DNA of 64,000 nucleotides from Rhodanobacter sp. ANJX3. Its GTDB lineage: Bacteria; Pseudomonadota; Gammaproteobacteria; Xanthomonadales; Rhodanobacteraceae. Each line of letters opens with the position of its first letter. The stretch's first letter is position 1. The stretch covers positions 228,218 through 292,217 of the forward strand of contig NZ_JACHCM010000001.1 of the NCBI RefSeq assembly GCF_014200755.1. Direction: 5' to 3'. Made by a program: the position numbers and the translations under genes. Below are positions 10,178 through 19,245 of this stretch, piece by piece. The notes beneath the pieces are model-generated. The model was given only the letters and a program-made list of their open reading frames with translations, made no database searches and had not been told where the DNA came from.

Positions 10178-10647
10178 ATGGGAACGATATCCACGTGAAA
10201 ATGTGCGAAGTACGGACTGGCAGCGCGCCGCAGGTGTTGCGCAGTACGCTTGGCTCGTGCGTAGGCATCGGTCTTCTCTGGCGTGAGCGCAACCTATGCG
10301 CCCTGGCACACTGCCTGCTGCCGTATTCTCAAACGCAAGCGGCGCAACCATCAGCAAAGTATGTGACGGATGCCGTGCCCTCGCTATTGCAGCTGATCGG
10401 TGCTTCGCCTTCTTGTTACAACCAGCTCCAAGCCATTGTGGCCGGCGGTGCTTGCATGGTGTACCAGCGCCGGCTAACCCCCAACGGATTGATCGGCGAG
10501 CAGAACACAAAAATGGCCCAGCAGCTGCTGGCGGACGCGGGGATCCGTGTGGTGCATACCGAAATAGGTGGCATCAGTGGTCGTCAGCTGAGCATCCATT
10601 GCGACACGCAGCAATATGTCGTGCGTACCTTCGAACGTATCAATTAG
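10174..10647 (+). CDS. cheD: CheD-type chemoreceptor glutamine deamidase
   Basis: Deamidates glutamines of chemoreceptors. The catalytic Cys and His positions are visible as STLGSCVGIGL and LAHCLLP, followed by AKYVTDAV and GGACM. The protein is 157 residues, usual for CheD. The start is GTG 10174, overlapping the cheR stop (GTGA), which implies translational coupling; GTG 10195 or ATG 10201 are alternatives. Confidence 0.9.
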   Translation: MNGNDIHVKMCEVRTGSAPQVLRSTLGSCVGIGLLWRERNLCALAHCLLPYSQTQAAQPSAKYVTDAVPSLLQLIGASPSCYNQLQAIVAGGACMVYQRRLTPNGLIGEQNTKMAQQLLADAGIRVVHTEIGGISGRQLSIHCDTQQYVVRTFERIN

Positions 10648-10658
10648 AGGAACCCGCT

Positions 10659-12191
10659 ATGGACCGTTCGGCTCTCCCAGACACGCCCGCAGCGCCGAAC
10701 ACGGTCAAGCTATTTGGTTCATTTCACCTAGGCGAATTCGAGCTGGCGCTGCCTATCGATGCGCTGCAGGAAGTAGTGACCTTCCCCGGCACCATCGTCA
10801 AGATACCTGACGCCCCGGAGCATGTGCTGGGCCTGTTCAATCTGCGTGGCATGTTGATCCCCATCGTGCACCTGGGCCGCTTTCTCGGTTTACCCGATAG
10901 CACGGACAACAGTGAGGCGCGGATCGCTTTGGTCATTTCTGGCCAAGCGCGCCTGGGCTTGCTGTTCGATCGCATCGGTGAGATGTTGAAACTAGCGACG
11001 AACGAGGTAGTGCCATCACGCCATGACAGCGAATCGTTGGTCCTGATCGAAAGCGCTTTTCTCTTCGACGATCGCATCCTACAGGTCTTATCCGCCTCCG
11101 CATTGGCGCGTCTGCCGGGCTTACCGCAATTACTCAATTCCGATGTGTTACAGCAAGCTCACCAACGGCGAATGACATACGGCAACCGTCATAAGGCGAT
11201 ATCTTTTCAGAGCGGCGGCCGGCAGATGGCGGTGCCGATGAAAGCGATCCAAGAAATTATTCGACTGCCGGAACTGAAGCATTCGGTACTCGGTAACGAG
11301 CGCTGCTTGGGATGGCTGGAACTGCGCGGTCGCCCGGTGCCAGTTGTAGACTTCGCCTGCTTCCTTGGACTGAAAAGTCACGGCGCCGAACCGACGAACG
11401 GAGAGGATGGAGAAGATCCACGCCGGGTGTTTGTACTGCGCAAGGGTGATGCTTACCTCGGACTGCTAGTCGATAACGTCGGCAGCATTGTTGCTTACCT
11501 TGATACACAACTGCTGCCGATGCCGACTATCCGAGGCGAGGAGGGCTTATTCGCCGGCTGCATCAGTTGTCCCGATTCCGGCATGGACGACCTTTTGATG
11601 GTCAACGCGCCCGCTTTGCTGGAGGCCCCATTCATGACTGACATAATTCAGGGCCACCGTGATCTTTATCTAGTGGCAGACAGCGAACAGCGCGAAGTCG
11701 AAAATCGGTGCCAGCGCATACGCGAGACCTGGATAACGTTTCGGCTTGATCGACTCATGGGTCTGCGTATTGAACAGCTTCGCGAAGTAGTCGATTACGA
11801 CGCGACCCTGGTGCGTCCACCGGGCGCTCCACCCTACGTTCGCGGCGTGCTGAACCTGAGACAGGCACTGATCATGGTTGTCGACCTTCGGATCCACTAC
11901 AGCATGGACGAGGCGGAGAACCTCGCCAACAGCAAAATCCTCATCGTCGAACACTGCGGGCACAAATATGGCCTTGTGGTCGACGCGCTGGAAAACATAG
12001 TTAGCATCGATACCACCGATAAGCTGCGTATTCCTCTGCTGGTAACCAACCAGCTCAACACTCCCCTGCAGCAGGATCTCCTTGAGTTTATTGAGCTGCC
12101 TGACAACACAACCGCTATGCTGATGGACTCAAGGCCGCTCATGGTGCGATTGACCCATACCGATGTACTTCAAGGCGAGGCCGTAAATTAA
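10659..12191 (+). CDS. Triple CheW-domain scaffold protein
   Basis: Protein of 510 residues made of three CheW-like domains, at roughly 10-150, 170-320 and 350-500. Each shows the pattern (A/G)LPI..LQEVV..P.....P..P..VLGL.NLRG..IPIVHL seen in CheW. The second is the most diverged (IRLPELKHSVLGNERCLGWLELRG). No receiver domain is attached, so it is not CheV. CheW proteins couple receptors to the kinase CheA. No CheA is in this window, so the scaffold must use one from elsewhere or work differently. The start follows AGAGGA closely, 11 bp after cheD. Confidence 0.88.
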   Translation: MDRSALPDTPAAPNTVKLFGSFHLGEFELALPIDALQEVVTFPGTIVKIPDAPEHVLGLFNLRGMLIPIVHLGRFLGLPDSTDNSEARIALVISGQARLGLLFDRIGEMLKLATNEVVPSRHDSESLVLIESAFLFDDRILQVLSASALARLPGLPQLLNSDVLQQAHQRRMTYGNRHKAISFQSGGRQMAVPMKAIQEIIRLPELKHSVLGNERCLGWLELRGRPVPVVDFACFLGLKSHGAEPTNGEDGEDPRRVFVLRKGDAYLGLLVDNVGSIVAYLDTQLLPMPTIRGEEGLFAGCISCPDSGMDDLLMVNAPALLEAPFMTDIIQGHRDLYLVADSEQREVENRCQRIRETWITFRLDRLMGLRIEQLREVVDYDATLVRPPGAPPYVRGVLNLRQALIMVVDLRIHYSMDEAENLANSKILIVEHCGHKYGLVVDALENIVSIDTTDKLRIPLLVTNQLNTPLQQDLLEFIELPDNTTAMLMDSRPLMVRLTHTDVLQGEAVN

Positions 12192-12394
12192 ACTGCCAGC
12201 GACTAGGTCGACTGCAACCATCATCAGCCTCGTGCTCTTGCAGCATAAGCACGGCGCACTCGCGGACTTCTGGGGAGAATTTGCCGACTTGTTCGTGGCT
12301 CTATCTTTTCAAGAGTTGGAGCCTCCTCAAAAACCGGAGCGGTTCACAAATGGCTCACGTAGCGTGTTGGTGAACGATCAGCTAACGTGCTGAT

Positions 12395-14782
12395 ATGAAA
12401 GCTCAACTTTATGTTTTCGGCGATTTTTCGCTAGATCCTTTAGCGCGAGAGTTGAAACGCCGAGATGTGTTCATTGCATTGCCCGCCAGTGCATTCGACT
12501 GTCTGTCCTATCTAATCAAGCATAGAGAACGCCCTGTTGGCCGAGATGAGTTGATCTCTGCTGTTTGGGGGCGCACAGACGTCAGCGAAAATCTTCTGGC
12601 ACAAACGATTGTCCGTTTACGCCGTGAATTGGATGATGCCGGTAGTAAGCAGAGCGCCATTCGAACGATTGTCCGTGTCGGCTATCGATGGATGATACCA
12701 ACGGCAGTCATACCGAAGAGTTTCGATGTGGCGATTGCCTCTGATTTTTCGAACGAGGTTAGTCCCTTCGATGGTTCGTTGGATAAAGACAAGGTCGCAG
12801 CGCGGCAGCCACCTAAATCGTCAACGAAATGGCGGGATCTTTACACAGTTCGTACGCGAACGAAGATTGCGCTATCCACCTCACTTGTCGTCGCCGTTGC
12901 GATTGCTGTTCTTGTTTTTCTACATCGTCGCTATCAGGACACAGCATTCTTGCCCGTCGTTGCAACGGGCACCGGCCTAGCAGTTGTGTTACCTGCAGAA
13001 GTGAAAGCGCCGAACGATTGGCAATGGCTTCAATTGGGGCTTATGGCGCTCATTTCGGATCGGCTCAATCACGCAAAAATGCCGACGATGGCAAGTCAGA
13101 TTGTCGTAAGCCAACTCGATGTAAAAGTCGGTGACATTCGCAAGGATGCGTTCTCAGACGAACGATTGGGCGTATCAATGCGTATTAATCCACGCGTTTC
13201 ACTTGCCAACGGCAAGTGGATTGTAGAGCTGGACGCACGCACTTCAGCTCATGAAACGGTGCGCGTCCACGCGGTGTCTGACGATGCTTTAACCGCTGGC
13301 AATATTGCTGCGGATCTGCTTCTTGTTCGATTCGGCCTCAAGCCACTGAAGAACGTCGACCCTCCGGTGGCTCAGCAGCTTTTGGTTCAGCGCATCATAA
13401 CGGCGCGCCTTTCTGCGCAAGAAGATCTTGCCCAGCGGCTTATTGAACAAGCGCCGCCGTCCGTAAAAAATCTACCGGTCATTCGGTACTACGACTCACT
13501 ACTGAAAATGGATGCGGGGGATTACGGGACCGCGGGGAGAGACCTTCATGCATTGCTGGAGCAATTGCCTGTGCGGCCAGAGACGGAGGTCCTTCGCGGA
13601 CAAATTTTTGAATCTCTCGGCGGGCACGCTCAGTATGAGGGGGAAAAAGAGGAGGCTTTGAAGTTTTTTGACCAAGCAGTTCCACTGCTACAGGGAAATG
13701 GTAACGAAATCTATCTCGGCTACGCGTACGCCTTCCGCGCGCAAGTGGAAAAATCTCTTCAGCTTTTTGTGCAGGCTTCAGACGACGTAGGCCGCGCGAG
13801 AGTCAGCTATGCCAGAGCGGGAGATCTGCAGGGTGCCGCCATAGCAGATTACCAAACAGGGCTTATTTTGACCGACCGCGGCCAACTTGAAGCGTCGATG
13901 TCATTTCTCAAGAAATCCTATGAGGAGTTCTCGAGGATCGGTGGAAATAAGGCAATGCTTACCGTATCCATTGACATAGCCAACGACCAAAGGCTGTTAC
14001 TCCACTTTGGAGAGGCTTTGAAAACGACGGATAGTTTTTGGCCGACACCGTCTTTCGTGAAAATACGACCCATCAGCTTTTGGCTAAGCCTTCATCGAGC
14101 GCAAGCGTTGGCCGATGTTGGACGGGTCAAGGAAGCGCAAATAATGGTTAATTCGATTTTAAAAGAGAGTGAAGCCACTGACAAAACTTTACTAGCTTTA
14201 ACTCAAGCGCTTCAAGCAAACATCGCTCTCGTTAAGGGTGACTATAAAACGGCGTTCAACGCTGCTGCGGCAGCAAAGATGCCAGCGCTGAAAGATGCAA
14301 GCGATATTCCGTACGCACAAACATGGTTGGTCCTCATTCGTTCGCTTAGAGGGAGTGGAGAGATTAAACAGGCTCGCATCGAAACAAGGGCAATGCGTGA
14401 GTGGGTTGCCACGAAGACGCCCGATGATTGGTCTGAAATCTATATCGAATTGGCGGAAGCCGAACAAATCGCTGCTGAGGGCGAGACGGAGTTGTCACTG
14501 CAAAAATTTGCGACCATCATGAACCGCGCCCAACAATTGGGGGTGCCCGAATTGTTGGTCGATGTCGGACAATCTTATGCCTCTAAAGCGTTGGCGGCGG
14601 GACATATTGATCAGGCAATGGCAATCAGCGGCACACTTGCGCCGTGGGCGACGACTGACATGCGTGCGGCGATGGTTCAGGCCAGTGTTTACCAAGCGCT
14701 TGGGCAAAGCGATGCAGCGCTCGCAGCGCATAAGCTTGCGCTTTCTCTGGCGGGTGAGCGGTCGCTGCCTACCGGCAACTAA
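12395..14782 (+). CDS. CadC-like membrane regulator with TPR-type periplasmic domain
   Basis: Protein of 795 residues. Residues 1-110 are an OmpR-type winged helix (LPASAFDCLSYLIKHRERPVGRDELISAVW). One membrane helix lies around residues 155-175 (IALSTSLVVAVAIAVLVFL). The rest is a large periplasmic part, first similar to the short regulator at 5269-6228 and then a long helical TPR-like array with alternating Ala and Leu. Such proteins sense a periplasmic state and bind DNA from the membrane. It is a paralogue of the 5269-6228 gene, and the two flank the chemosensory operon. The start is ATG 12395; the 203 bp before it hold no gene. Confidence 0.85.
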   Translation: MKAQLYVFGDFSLDPLARELKRRDVFIALPASAFDCLSYLIKHRERPVGRDELISAVWGRTDVSENLLAQTIVRLRRELDDAGSKQSAIRTIVRVGYRWMIPTAVIPKSFDVAIASDFSNEVSPFDGSLDKDKVAARQPPKSSTKWRDLYTVRTRTKIALSTSLVVAVAIAVLVFLHRRYQDTAFLPVVATGTGLAVVLPAEVKAPNDWQWLQLGLMALISDRLNHAKMPTMASQIVVSQLDVKVGDIRKDAFSDERLGVSMRINPRVSLANGKWIVELDARTSAHETVRVHAVSDDALTAGNIAADLLLVRFGLKPLKNVDPPVAQQLLVQRIITARLSAQEDLAQRLIEQAPPSVKNLPVIRYYDSLLKMDAGDYGTAGRDLHALLEQLPVRPETEVLRGQIFESLGGHAQYEGEKEEALKFFDQAVPLLQGNGNEIYLGYAYAFRAQVEKSLQLFVQASDDVGRARVSYARAGDLQGAAIADYQTGLILTDRGQLEASMSFLKKSYEEFSRIGGNKAMLTVSIDIANDQRLLLHFGEALKTTDSFWPTPSFVKIRPISFWLSLHRAQALADVGRVKEAQIMVNSILKESEATDKTLLALTQALQANIALVKGDYKTAFNAAAAAKMPALKDASDIPYAQTWLVLIRSLRGSGEIKQARIETRAMREWVATKTPDDWSEIYIELAEAEQIAAEGETELSLQKFATIMNRAQQLGVPELLVDVGQSYASKALAAGHIDQAMAISGTLAPWATTDMRAAMVQASVYQALGQSDAALAAHKLALSLAGERSLPTGN

Positions 14783-14915
14783 CTTTGAGCCAGTATGTCG
14801 CCTAACCTTTTCAGCTGCCTACTTAAAGTCCTGCGCTCATTGGCCGATAGCCTGTATATATTTTGATTCGTCTAAACAAGATAGATCGGTCTTTTAAATA
14901 GGGGTCGCTTAACCA

Positions 14916-16070
14916 GTGGCACGTTATCTGTATCGGATTAAAGCCGCCACCCTCCGCTTGGTGCTGGGTTCGGTATCAGCACAGCGCGCACGTATTATCG
15001 GCACTTTAATGACCATGGTTATCTACTTGGCGTGTGTGTTGGCGGTATGGTTCGGTGTCGTGCTGGGGCTGACCGATTTCGGCCGAGCTCGCGTATTTAC
15101 GCTTATTTTGCTGATAAACCCAAGTCTGTTCTATATAGTGATTCGCTGCGAACTAGACAGTCGTTTGACTGATAAAGAAATGACTATGCTGCAGATGATG
15201 TGCGCCATTGTCGTCATGTGCATAGCCTACGCAATACTCACTCCGGCTTTTCGCTCCCTCACGCTGTTACTTGTTCCGTTGGTCATGGCATTTGGCATGA
15301 TCGGAAGATTTTCGCTAACGCCATCGCAGGGACGTTGGCTTGCAGTGTTCACGCTGACCGCTTATGGCAGTACGATGGCATTAGTCGGATCGCATTGGCC
15401 CGCAATCTTCGACCCGCGACAAGAGGTGATCAATTTTCTCATCTTGGTTGCCGTGGTGCCCACCATGTCAATCGTCGCTGCACAAGTGGAGCAATTGCGG
15501 GCTCGCATGCATGAGCAACGCCGGGCGCTACAAGCAACGTTGGCTGGGCTGGAGCTGCTTACCAGCCACGATGCGCTGACTGGTTTGTTCAATCGTCGTT
15601 TCATGGTCGAGCGTTTGGCGCGTGAGCAGGAGCGATTGCAGGGCGAATCGGTTCTCACATGCATTGCCCTAGTTGACCTGGATCATTTTAAGCGGATCAA
15701 TGATCAGTACGGTCACGCTGCCGGCGACGATACACTGCGCCGTTTCGGAGAACAGGCCCTGCGCTGTTTGCGCGAGACCGATGTGATCGCGCGTTGGGGT
15801 GGCGAAGAGTTCCTGTTGCTGCTATCAGATACCGACCTGCCCATGGCGACCGCGGTGTTGCAGCGTCTGCGCATGGACATGACCGGGGATACCTTGTGGC
15901 TAGACCGTCCCGAACTAAGAGTCACGATCTCTGTCGGCGTGGTTCAATGGCAACAGGGGGAAACCGCCGATCAAGTAGTCGAGCGCGCTGACCACCTAGC
16001 CTACCGTGCCAAGAATGCTGGGCGTGATCGCGTGATGAGCGAGCAAGCCGTGTCGGTAGAGTACCCATGA
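14916..16070 (+). CDS. Membrane diguanylate cyclase with intact I-site
   Basis: Makes c-di-GMP. About six hydrophobic segments occupy residues 28-190, then a short coiled stretch (VEQLRARMHEQRRALQATLAGLELL) links to a GGDEF domain. The catalytic motif is GGEEF at 295-299, and the inhibitory I-site RxxD is RETD at 286-289. The start is GTG 14916 after AGGGG. The stop overlaps the start of the next, paralogous cyclase by 4 bp (ATGA). Confidence 0.92.
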   Translation: MARYLYRIKAATLRLVLGSVSAQRARIIGTLMTMVIYLACVLAVWFGVVLGLTDFGRARVFTLILLINPSLFYIVIRCELDSRLTDKEMTMLQMMCAIVVMCIAYAILTPAFRSLTLLLVPLVMAFGMIGRFSLTPSQGRWLAVFTLTAYGSTMALVGSHWPAIFDPRQEVINFLILVAVVPTMSIVAAQVEQLRARMHEQRRALQATLAGLELLTSHDALTGLFNRRFMVERLAREQERLQGESVLTCIALVDLDHFKRINDQYGHAAGDDTLRRFGEQALRCLRETDVIARWGGEEFLLLLSDTDLPMATAVLQRLRMDMTGDTLWLDRPELRVTISVGVVQWQQGETADQVVERADHLAYRAKNAGRDRVMSEQAVSVEYP

Positions 16071-17218
16071 GCCGGGCGTGGGCCATTGCCGTGGGGGAGG
16101 AAATGCATGGTCTTGTGCTTGGTCGCGATGCCTCGATGCGGATGGCTGTTGAACGCACTGTAATGGCTATGCTGGTCTATCTGATAAGCATCCTGGCAGT
16201 GCGTTTGACTGTGTATTTCGGCTTCAGTGATCTGCAACTAGCGTTCTGGCTGACGATCTACATGCTGGCTGGTCCGGTGGTTTTTTACTTGCTGGTGCGC
16301 AGTGGCTGGAGCCGTCGCCTGCGCGATCCGGCTTTGACGATGCCGCAGAACCTATTTGCCGTGACCGCACTGGTCTTTGCTTACCCAACCGTTGGTCCAG
16401 TGCGCGCCTTAACATTTCTGCTTGTAGCACTGTTGCCGCTCTTTGGCTTCCTGGCCATGAGTCCGCGGCAAACCCGATTACTGGCTTGGTTTAGCGTGAT
16501 CGGCTTCGGTGCGATGATGGCATCGCTGGCCTATTTTTATCCCGAGCAGTTCGACCCGCGCGCCGAAGCGTTGCACTTCGTCTTTGCCGTTATCTGCCTG
16601 CCTTGCATGGCGTTTCTGCTCAGCGAGGTTAGTCGGATGCGTTTGAAGGTGCGTGCCCAGCGCACCGAGCTAGAGGTGGCCAAAGCTCGCCTGGAAGTCA
16701 TCGCGGCGCATGACCTGCTTACAGGTCTGTTTAATCGACGCTATATCGGCGAACGGTTGTCAGCAGCATGCCAAGGTGGAACCGCTCAGCCACGCCCTTT
16801 GTGTATATCACTGATTGACCTGGACCACTTCAAGCGCATCAACGACCAGTTTGGTCATGCCTTGGGAGATCAGGTGTTATGTCACTTCGCAGCAGTTGCA
16901 CAATCCCTCTTGCCACGCATCTGTGAGCTCGGTCGTTGGGGTGGCGAAGAGTTCCTGTTGTTGATGCCTGGCATCTCGGTCGATGAGGCGATGGCTTTCA
17001 TCGACAACATTCGTTCCAGTTTGGGCGACCGCCGGCGTGCGCCTGAAGCGCTCGTGGAGCTACATTTGACCTTCTCGGCCGGCCTGGTCGAAGGCTCGAG
17101 CCAGGGCCTAGACGCTACGCTGGAGAGCGTCGACCGTGCGCTTTACCAAGCGAAAGCCGATGGTCGTAATCGTACGGTGCTTGCAACGTCCAAGACGTTG
17201 AATAATCCTCGACTTTAA
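16067..17218 (+). CDS. Membrane diguanylate cyclase lacking the I-site
   Basis: Paralogue of the preceding gene with the same plan: six or so membrane segments, a linker (RMRLKVRAQRTELEVAKARLEV) and GGDEF. The active-site motif GGEEF is at 292-296. At the I-site position (283-286) the sequence is PRIC in place of RxxD, so product feedback through that site is probably lost. The start ATG 16067 overlaps the previous stop (ATGA), implying coupled translation and perhaps a heteromeric pair. Confidence 0.92.
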   Translation: MSRAWAIAVGEEMHGLVLGRDASMRMAVERTVMAMLVYLISILAVRLTVYFGFSDLQLAFWLTIYMLAGPVVFYLLVRSGWSRRLRDPALTMPQNLFAVTALVFAYPTVGPVRALTFLLVALLPLFGFLAMSPRQTRLLAWFSVIGFGAMMASLAYFYPEQFDPRAEALHFVFAVICLPCMAFLLSEVSRMRLKVRAQRTELEVAKARLEVIAAHDLLTGLFNRRYIGERLSAACQGGTAQPRPLCISLIDLDHFKRINDQFGHALGDQVLCHFAAVAQSLLPRICELGRWGGEEFLLLMPGISVDEAMAFIDNIRSSLGDRRRAPEALVELHLTFSAGLVEGSSQGLDATLESVDRALYQAKADGRNRTVLATSKTLNNPRL

Positions 17219-17381
17219 AATCCGTTGCTCGTTTATTCCCGTCCGCAAACCGTGCCATCAATAGCGCGCTTCTTCGAGCAATCCAAACAAGACGTCCAAC
17301 ACATGCTAATTGTCGCAATGGACCCACCAGCCTTTCGTAGACATACGGACGCCATAATTCATGGCAATGACGGTGGTGTTT

Positions 17382-17528
17382 ATGAGTAGCAACAAACATT
17401 ACACGGATGAGTTCCGTGCCGAGGCGGTGAGGCATGTCATCGAGCGGGGCTTTACGGTGGTGGATGTGGCCACCCGCATCGAGATTCCCAAGCACACGTT
17501 GTACGGCCTGGCACAGGCAGCAAAAAAA
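17382..17528 (+). pseudogene. IS3-family transposase OrfA, N-terminal fragment
   Basis: MSSNKHYTDEFRAEAVRHVIERG begins an HTH_Tnp_1-type OrfA and continues to about GLAQAAKK. After roughly 50 residues the similarity ends and the frame runs into unrelated sequence. No OrfB follows. It marks the left border of the accessory island. Confidence 0.75.
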
Positions 17529-17806
17529 GGCAACGATCAGTGTCGATTAGGAAGCGTTATCGCGGGTAGGGGAGACTACCTCAATACCGCCCGTTGAGTG
17601 GCCTAGCCGATGTTGCAATGTGTGGTGGAACCGACGAACGGGGCGTTTCTCCTTGATGTGAGACGCACCATGTTCGAGATCAGATCGTCGCCAGCAGGCT
17701 TCGTCGTTTCAACACGACAGAACAGGAGACGATCATGCGGCTTGATAGCAAGACCGAGACTGTAGAGTTGTGCCGGCCTACACTTGAACCACGTCCCAGC
17801 CGTTAG
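17529..17806. other. Non-coding stretch between IS3 fragment and promoter A
   Basis: No convincing gene. A 23-codon frame at 17735-17806 with AGGAG upstream ends exactly at the -35 of promoter A; it may be IS debris. Confidence 0.4.
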
Positions 17807-17852
17807 TTGACTAAATAACGATCGTTATTTATGATGAAATCACGATCGTTAT
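17807..17852 (+). promoter_or_regulatory. Promoter A with tandem palindromic operators
   Basis: -35 TTGACT at 17807-17812 and -10 TATGAT at 17830-17835, spacer 17 bp. Operator A1, ATAACGATCGTTAT (17815-17828), fills the spacer and extends to a perfect 18-bp palindrome at 17813-17830. Operator A2, ATCACGATCGTTAT (17839-17852), lies exactly 24 bp downstream over the start site. The downstream gene begins at 17912. The layout matches promoters B to E and predicts repression by a TetR protein. Confidence 0.85.
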
Positions 17853-17911
17853 GTACGCGCTCGTAAGGGTCACGCATTGTGTGTGTCCCTAACTACTATC
17901 GGGAGACTCCC

Positions 17912-18328
17912 ATGCCGCTCACACTGACCCTCACCGAAGGCGTTCTGCCGAAAGGAACCGAAAAGGCAACGTTTTCCCGTCTCTCCGATTGCATGCTCAA
18001 GTGGCATGGACAGTCTGAAAATTTGGATCTGAAGCGCAATATCGTCGGTTCGATCCACGTGGTGCCCAAGGACCATACGTTCTCTGGGTCGATGGAAGGC
18101 CCGGTCGTGTTTATCGAATGGAAAGTTCCGGGGTTTGCCTTTGCGACCCGTGAAATCCAGCAGGGCTATATCGAAGAAGCCACCGATATCGTCCATGAGG
18201 CGTCCAAGGGTAAACAACCTAAGGATCGTATCTGGGTGAATGTCGTACATGCTGTGGATGGGGCGTGGGGCATTGCTGGTCACGCGTTGACCAATGCACA
18301 GCTGACGAGTGGCGCTCCGGCCGCCTAA
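17912..18328 (+). CDS. Tautomerase/MIF-superfamily protein
   Basis: Small cytoplasmic protein of 138 residues beginning MPLTLTLTEGVLPKG. Pro2 would become the N-terminal proline that serves as catalytic base in 4-oxalocrotonate-type tautomerases. GGGAG lies 9 bp before ATG 17912. It is the first gene downstream of promoter A and is followed by a strong hairpin at 18346, so it is probably a single-gene unit. In a pathway with catechol-like intermediates a keto-enol tautomerase is plausible, but the substrate is unknown. Length is nearer the double-length or MSAD-like members than the 62-residue 4-OT. Confidence 0.7.
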   Translation: MPLTLTLTEGVLPKGTEKATFSRLSDCMLKWHGQSENLDLKRNIVGSIHVVPKDHTFSGSMEGPVVFIEWKVPGFAFATREIQQGYIEEATDIVHEASKGKQPKDRIWVNVVHAVDGAWGIAGHALTNAQLTSGAPAA

Positions 18329-18345
18329 TAAGTTGCAAGCATCTT

Positions 18346-18375
18346 GCGAAAGGCCCCCTGTATGAGGCCTTTCGC
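18346..18375 (+). terminator. Hairpin terminator after the tautomerase gene
   Basis: GCGAAAGGCC (18346-18355) and GGCCTTTCGC (18366-18375) form a perfect 10-bp stem with a 10-nt loop. The T tract after it is poor. Confidence 0.6.
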
Positions 18376-18738
18376 TAGTTAGCAAGTTGTTCCAATGCTC
18401 GATCCCTAGCTGAGGTGTGAATGTTTGTAGGGCTTCGTCTAATTATTTATCAGCTTTAAAGTCAGGTTAACCGTTGTGAAGCACTTTGACGGAATGGATA
18501 GTAGCTAATACAAATATTCGATGCTAATAAAATACGGATTCGTCTCAGCGATTACACGGTTACTTAGCCCAACACGACGGAAGTCGGTGTTCCTTTACAG
18601 CAGTGAGGGGGTCGATGCGCTGGCAATAAATGCCTGATCTCTGATTGGCGGCAACACAAGCATCATCTTTTGCTGAGCCAGTGGCAACGCCAGTCATGGG
18701 CTTTTGGTTTGTGAGATCAGTTAGCCCGAAATATTCGG
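18376..18738. other. AT-rich gap without a gene
   Basis: I see no supported coding sequence, RNA gene or operator between the hairpin and the stop of the convergent cupin gene. Confidence 0.4.
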
Positions 18739-19221
18739 CTAGGGCACTATGGTATAAGGCTTATCAGCCGGGACGCTGGCCACGATCAGAAACCGTAGCA
18801 CTTTGTTTTTTTCGGGGTTCATGAAAACGGTGTGCGGCACATCGGCCTTATCCAGGAACGTTTCGCCGGCATGATAGAGCTTGGGTGTTTCGTTGCCGTA
18901 ACCCGATTCAGCCGTGCCTTCGATGACGTAGTTGAAGCCTGCATCGGTATGGTGATGTGGCGGCGCGATCACCCCCGGTTGAAAGGCGACGAGGATGACT
19001 TCCCGTTCCAGATTAGTGCCGAGTATCGGCCGTCGTTCAAGTATTGAGCGAGTGATCGGCTGGACCGCGGCTACTTCCGAAGCATGCGAAAATCTCGCAT
19101 CAAAAAGTAATGTCACGCATAACATCGCGACGAACAATAGCGTTTGTGTGGGCAGTCGGCGCGTCTTCAGTCCACACATATTGCGAGTGAAGAGAGTTTT
19201 ATGATTATAAGTAGTTCGCAT
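18739..19221 (-). CDS. Exported cupin-domain protein
   Basis: Protein of 160 residues. A signal peptide or anchor (LPTQTLLFVAMLCVTLLFDARFSHAS) precedes a single cupin barrel. Metal-ligand motifs are visible: PPHHHTDAGFNYVIEGTAE with its His cluster and Glu, and the later PHTVF. ATG 19221 has AGGAGG 7 bp upstream. An upstream extension of the frame lies inside the IS5 element and is not part of the gene. The IS end is only 24 bp before the start, so the native promoter lies beyond the element at 20476 and rightwards. Enzymatic role unknown; cupins of this form can be isomerases, dioxygenases or binding proteins. Confidence 0.8.
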   Translation of the reverse strand: MRTTYNHKTLFTRNMCGLKTRRLPTQTLLFVAMLCVTLLFDARFSHASEVAAVQPITRSILERRPILGTNLEREVILVAFQPGVIAPPHHHTDAGFNYVIEGTAESGYGNETPKLYHAGETFLDKADVPHTVFMNPEKNKVLRFLIVASVPADKPYTIVP

Positions 19222-19245
19222 GGATCCTCCTGTGGCTTCCTCTAA

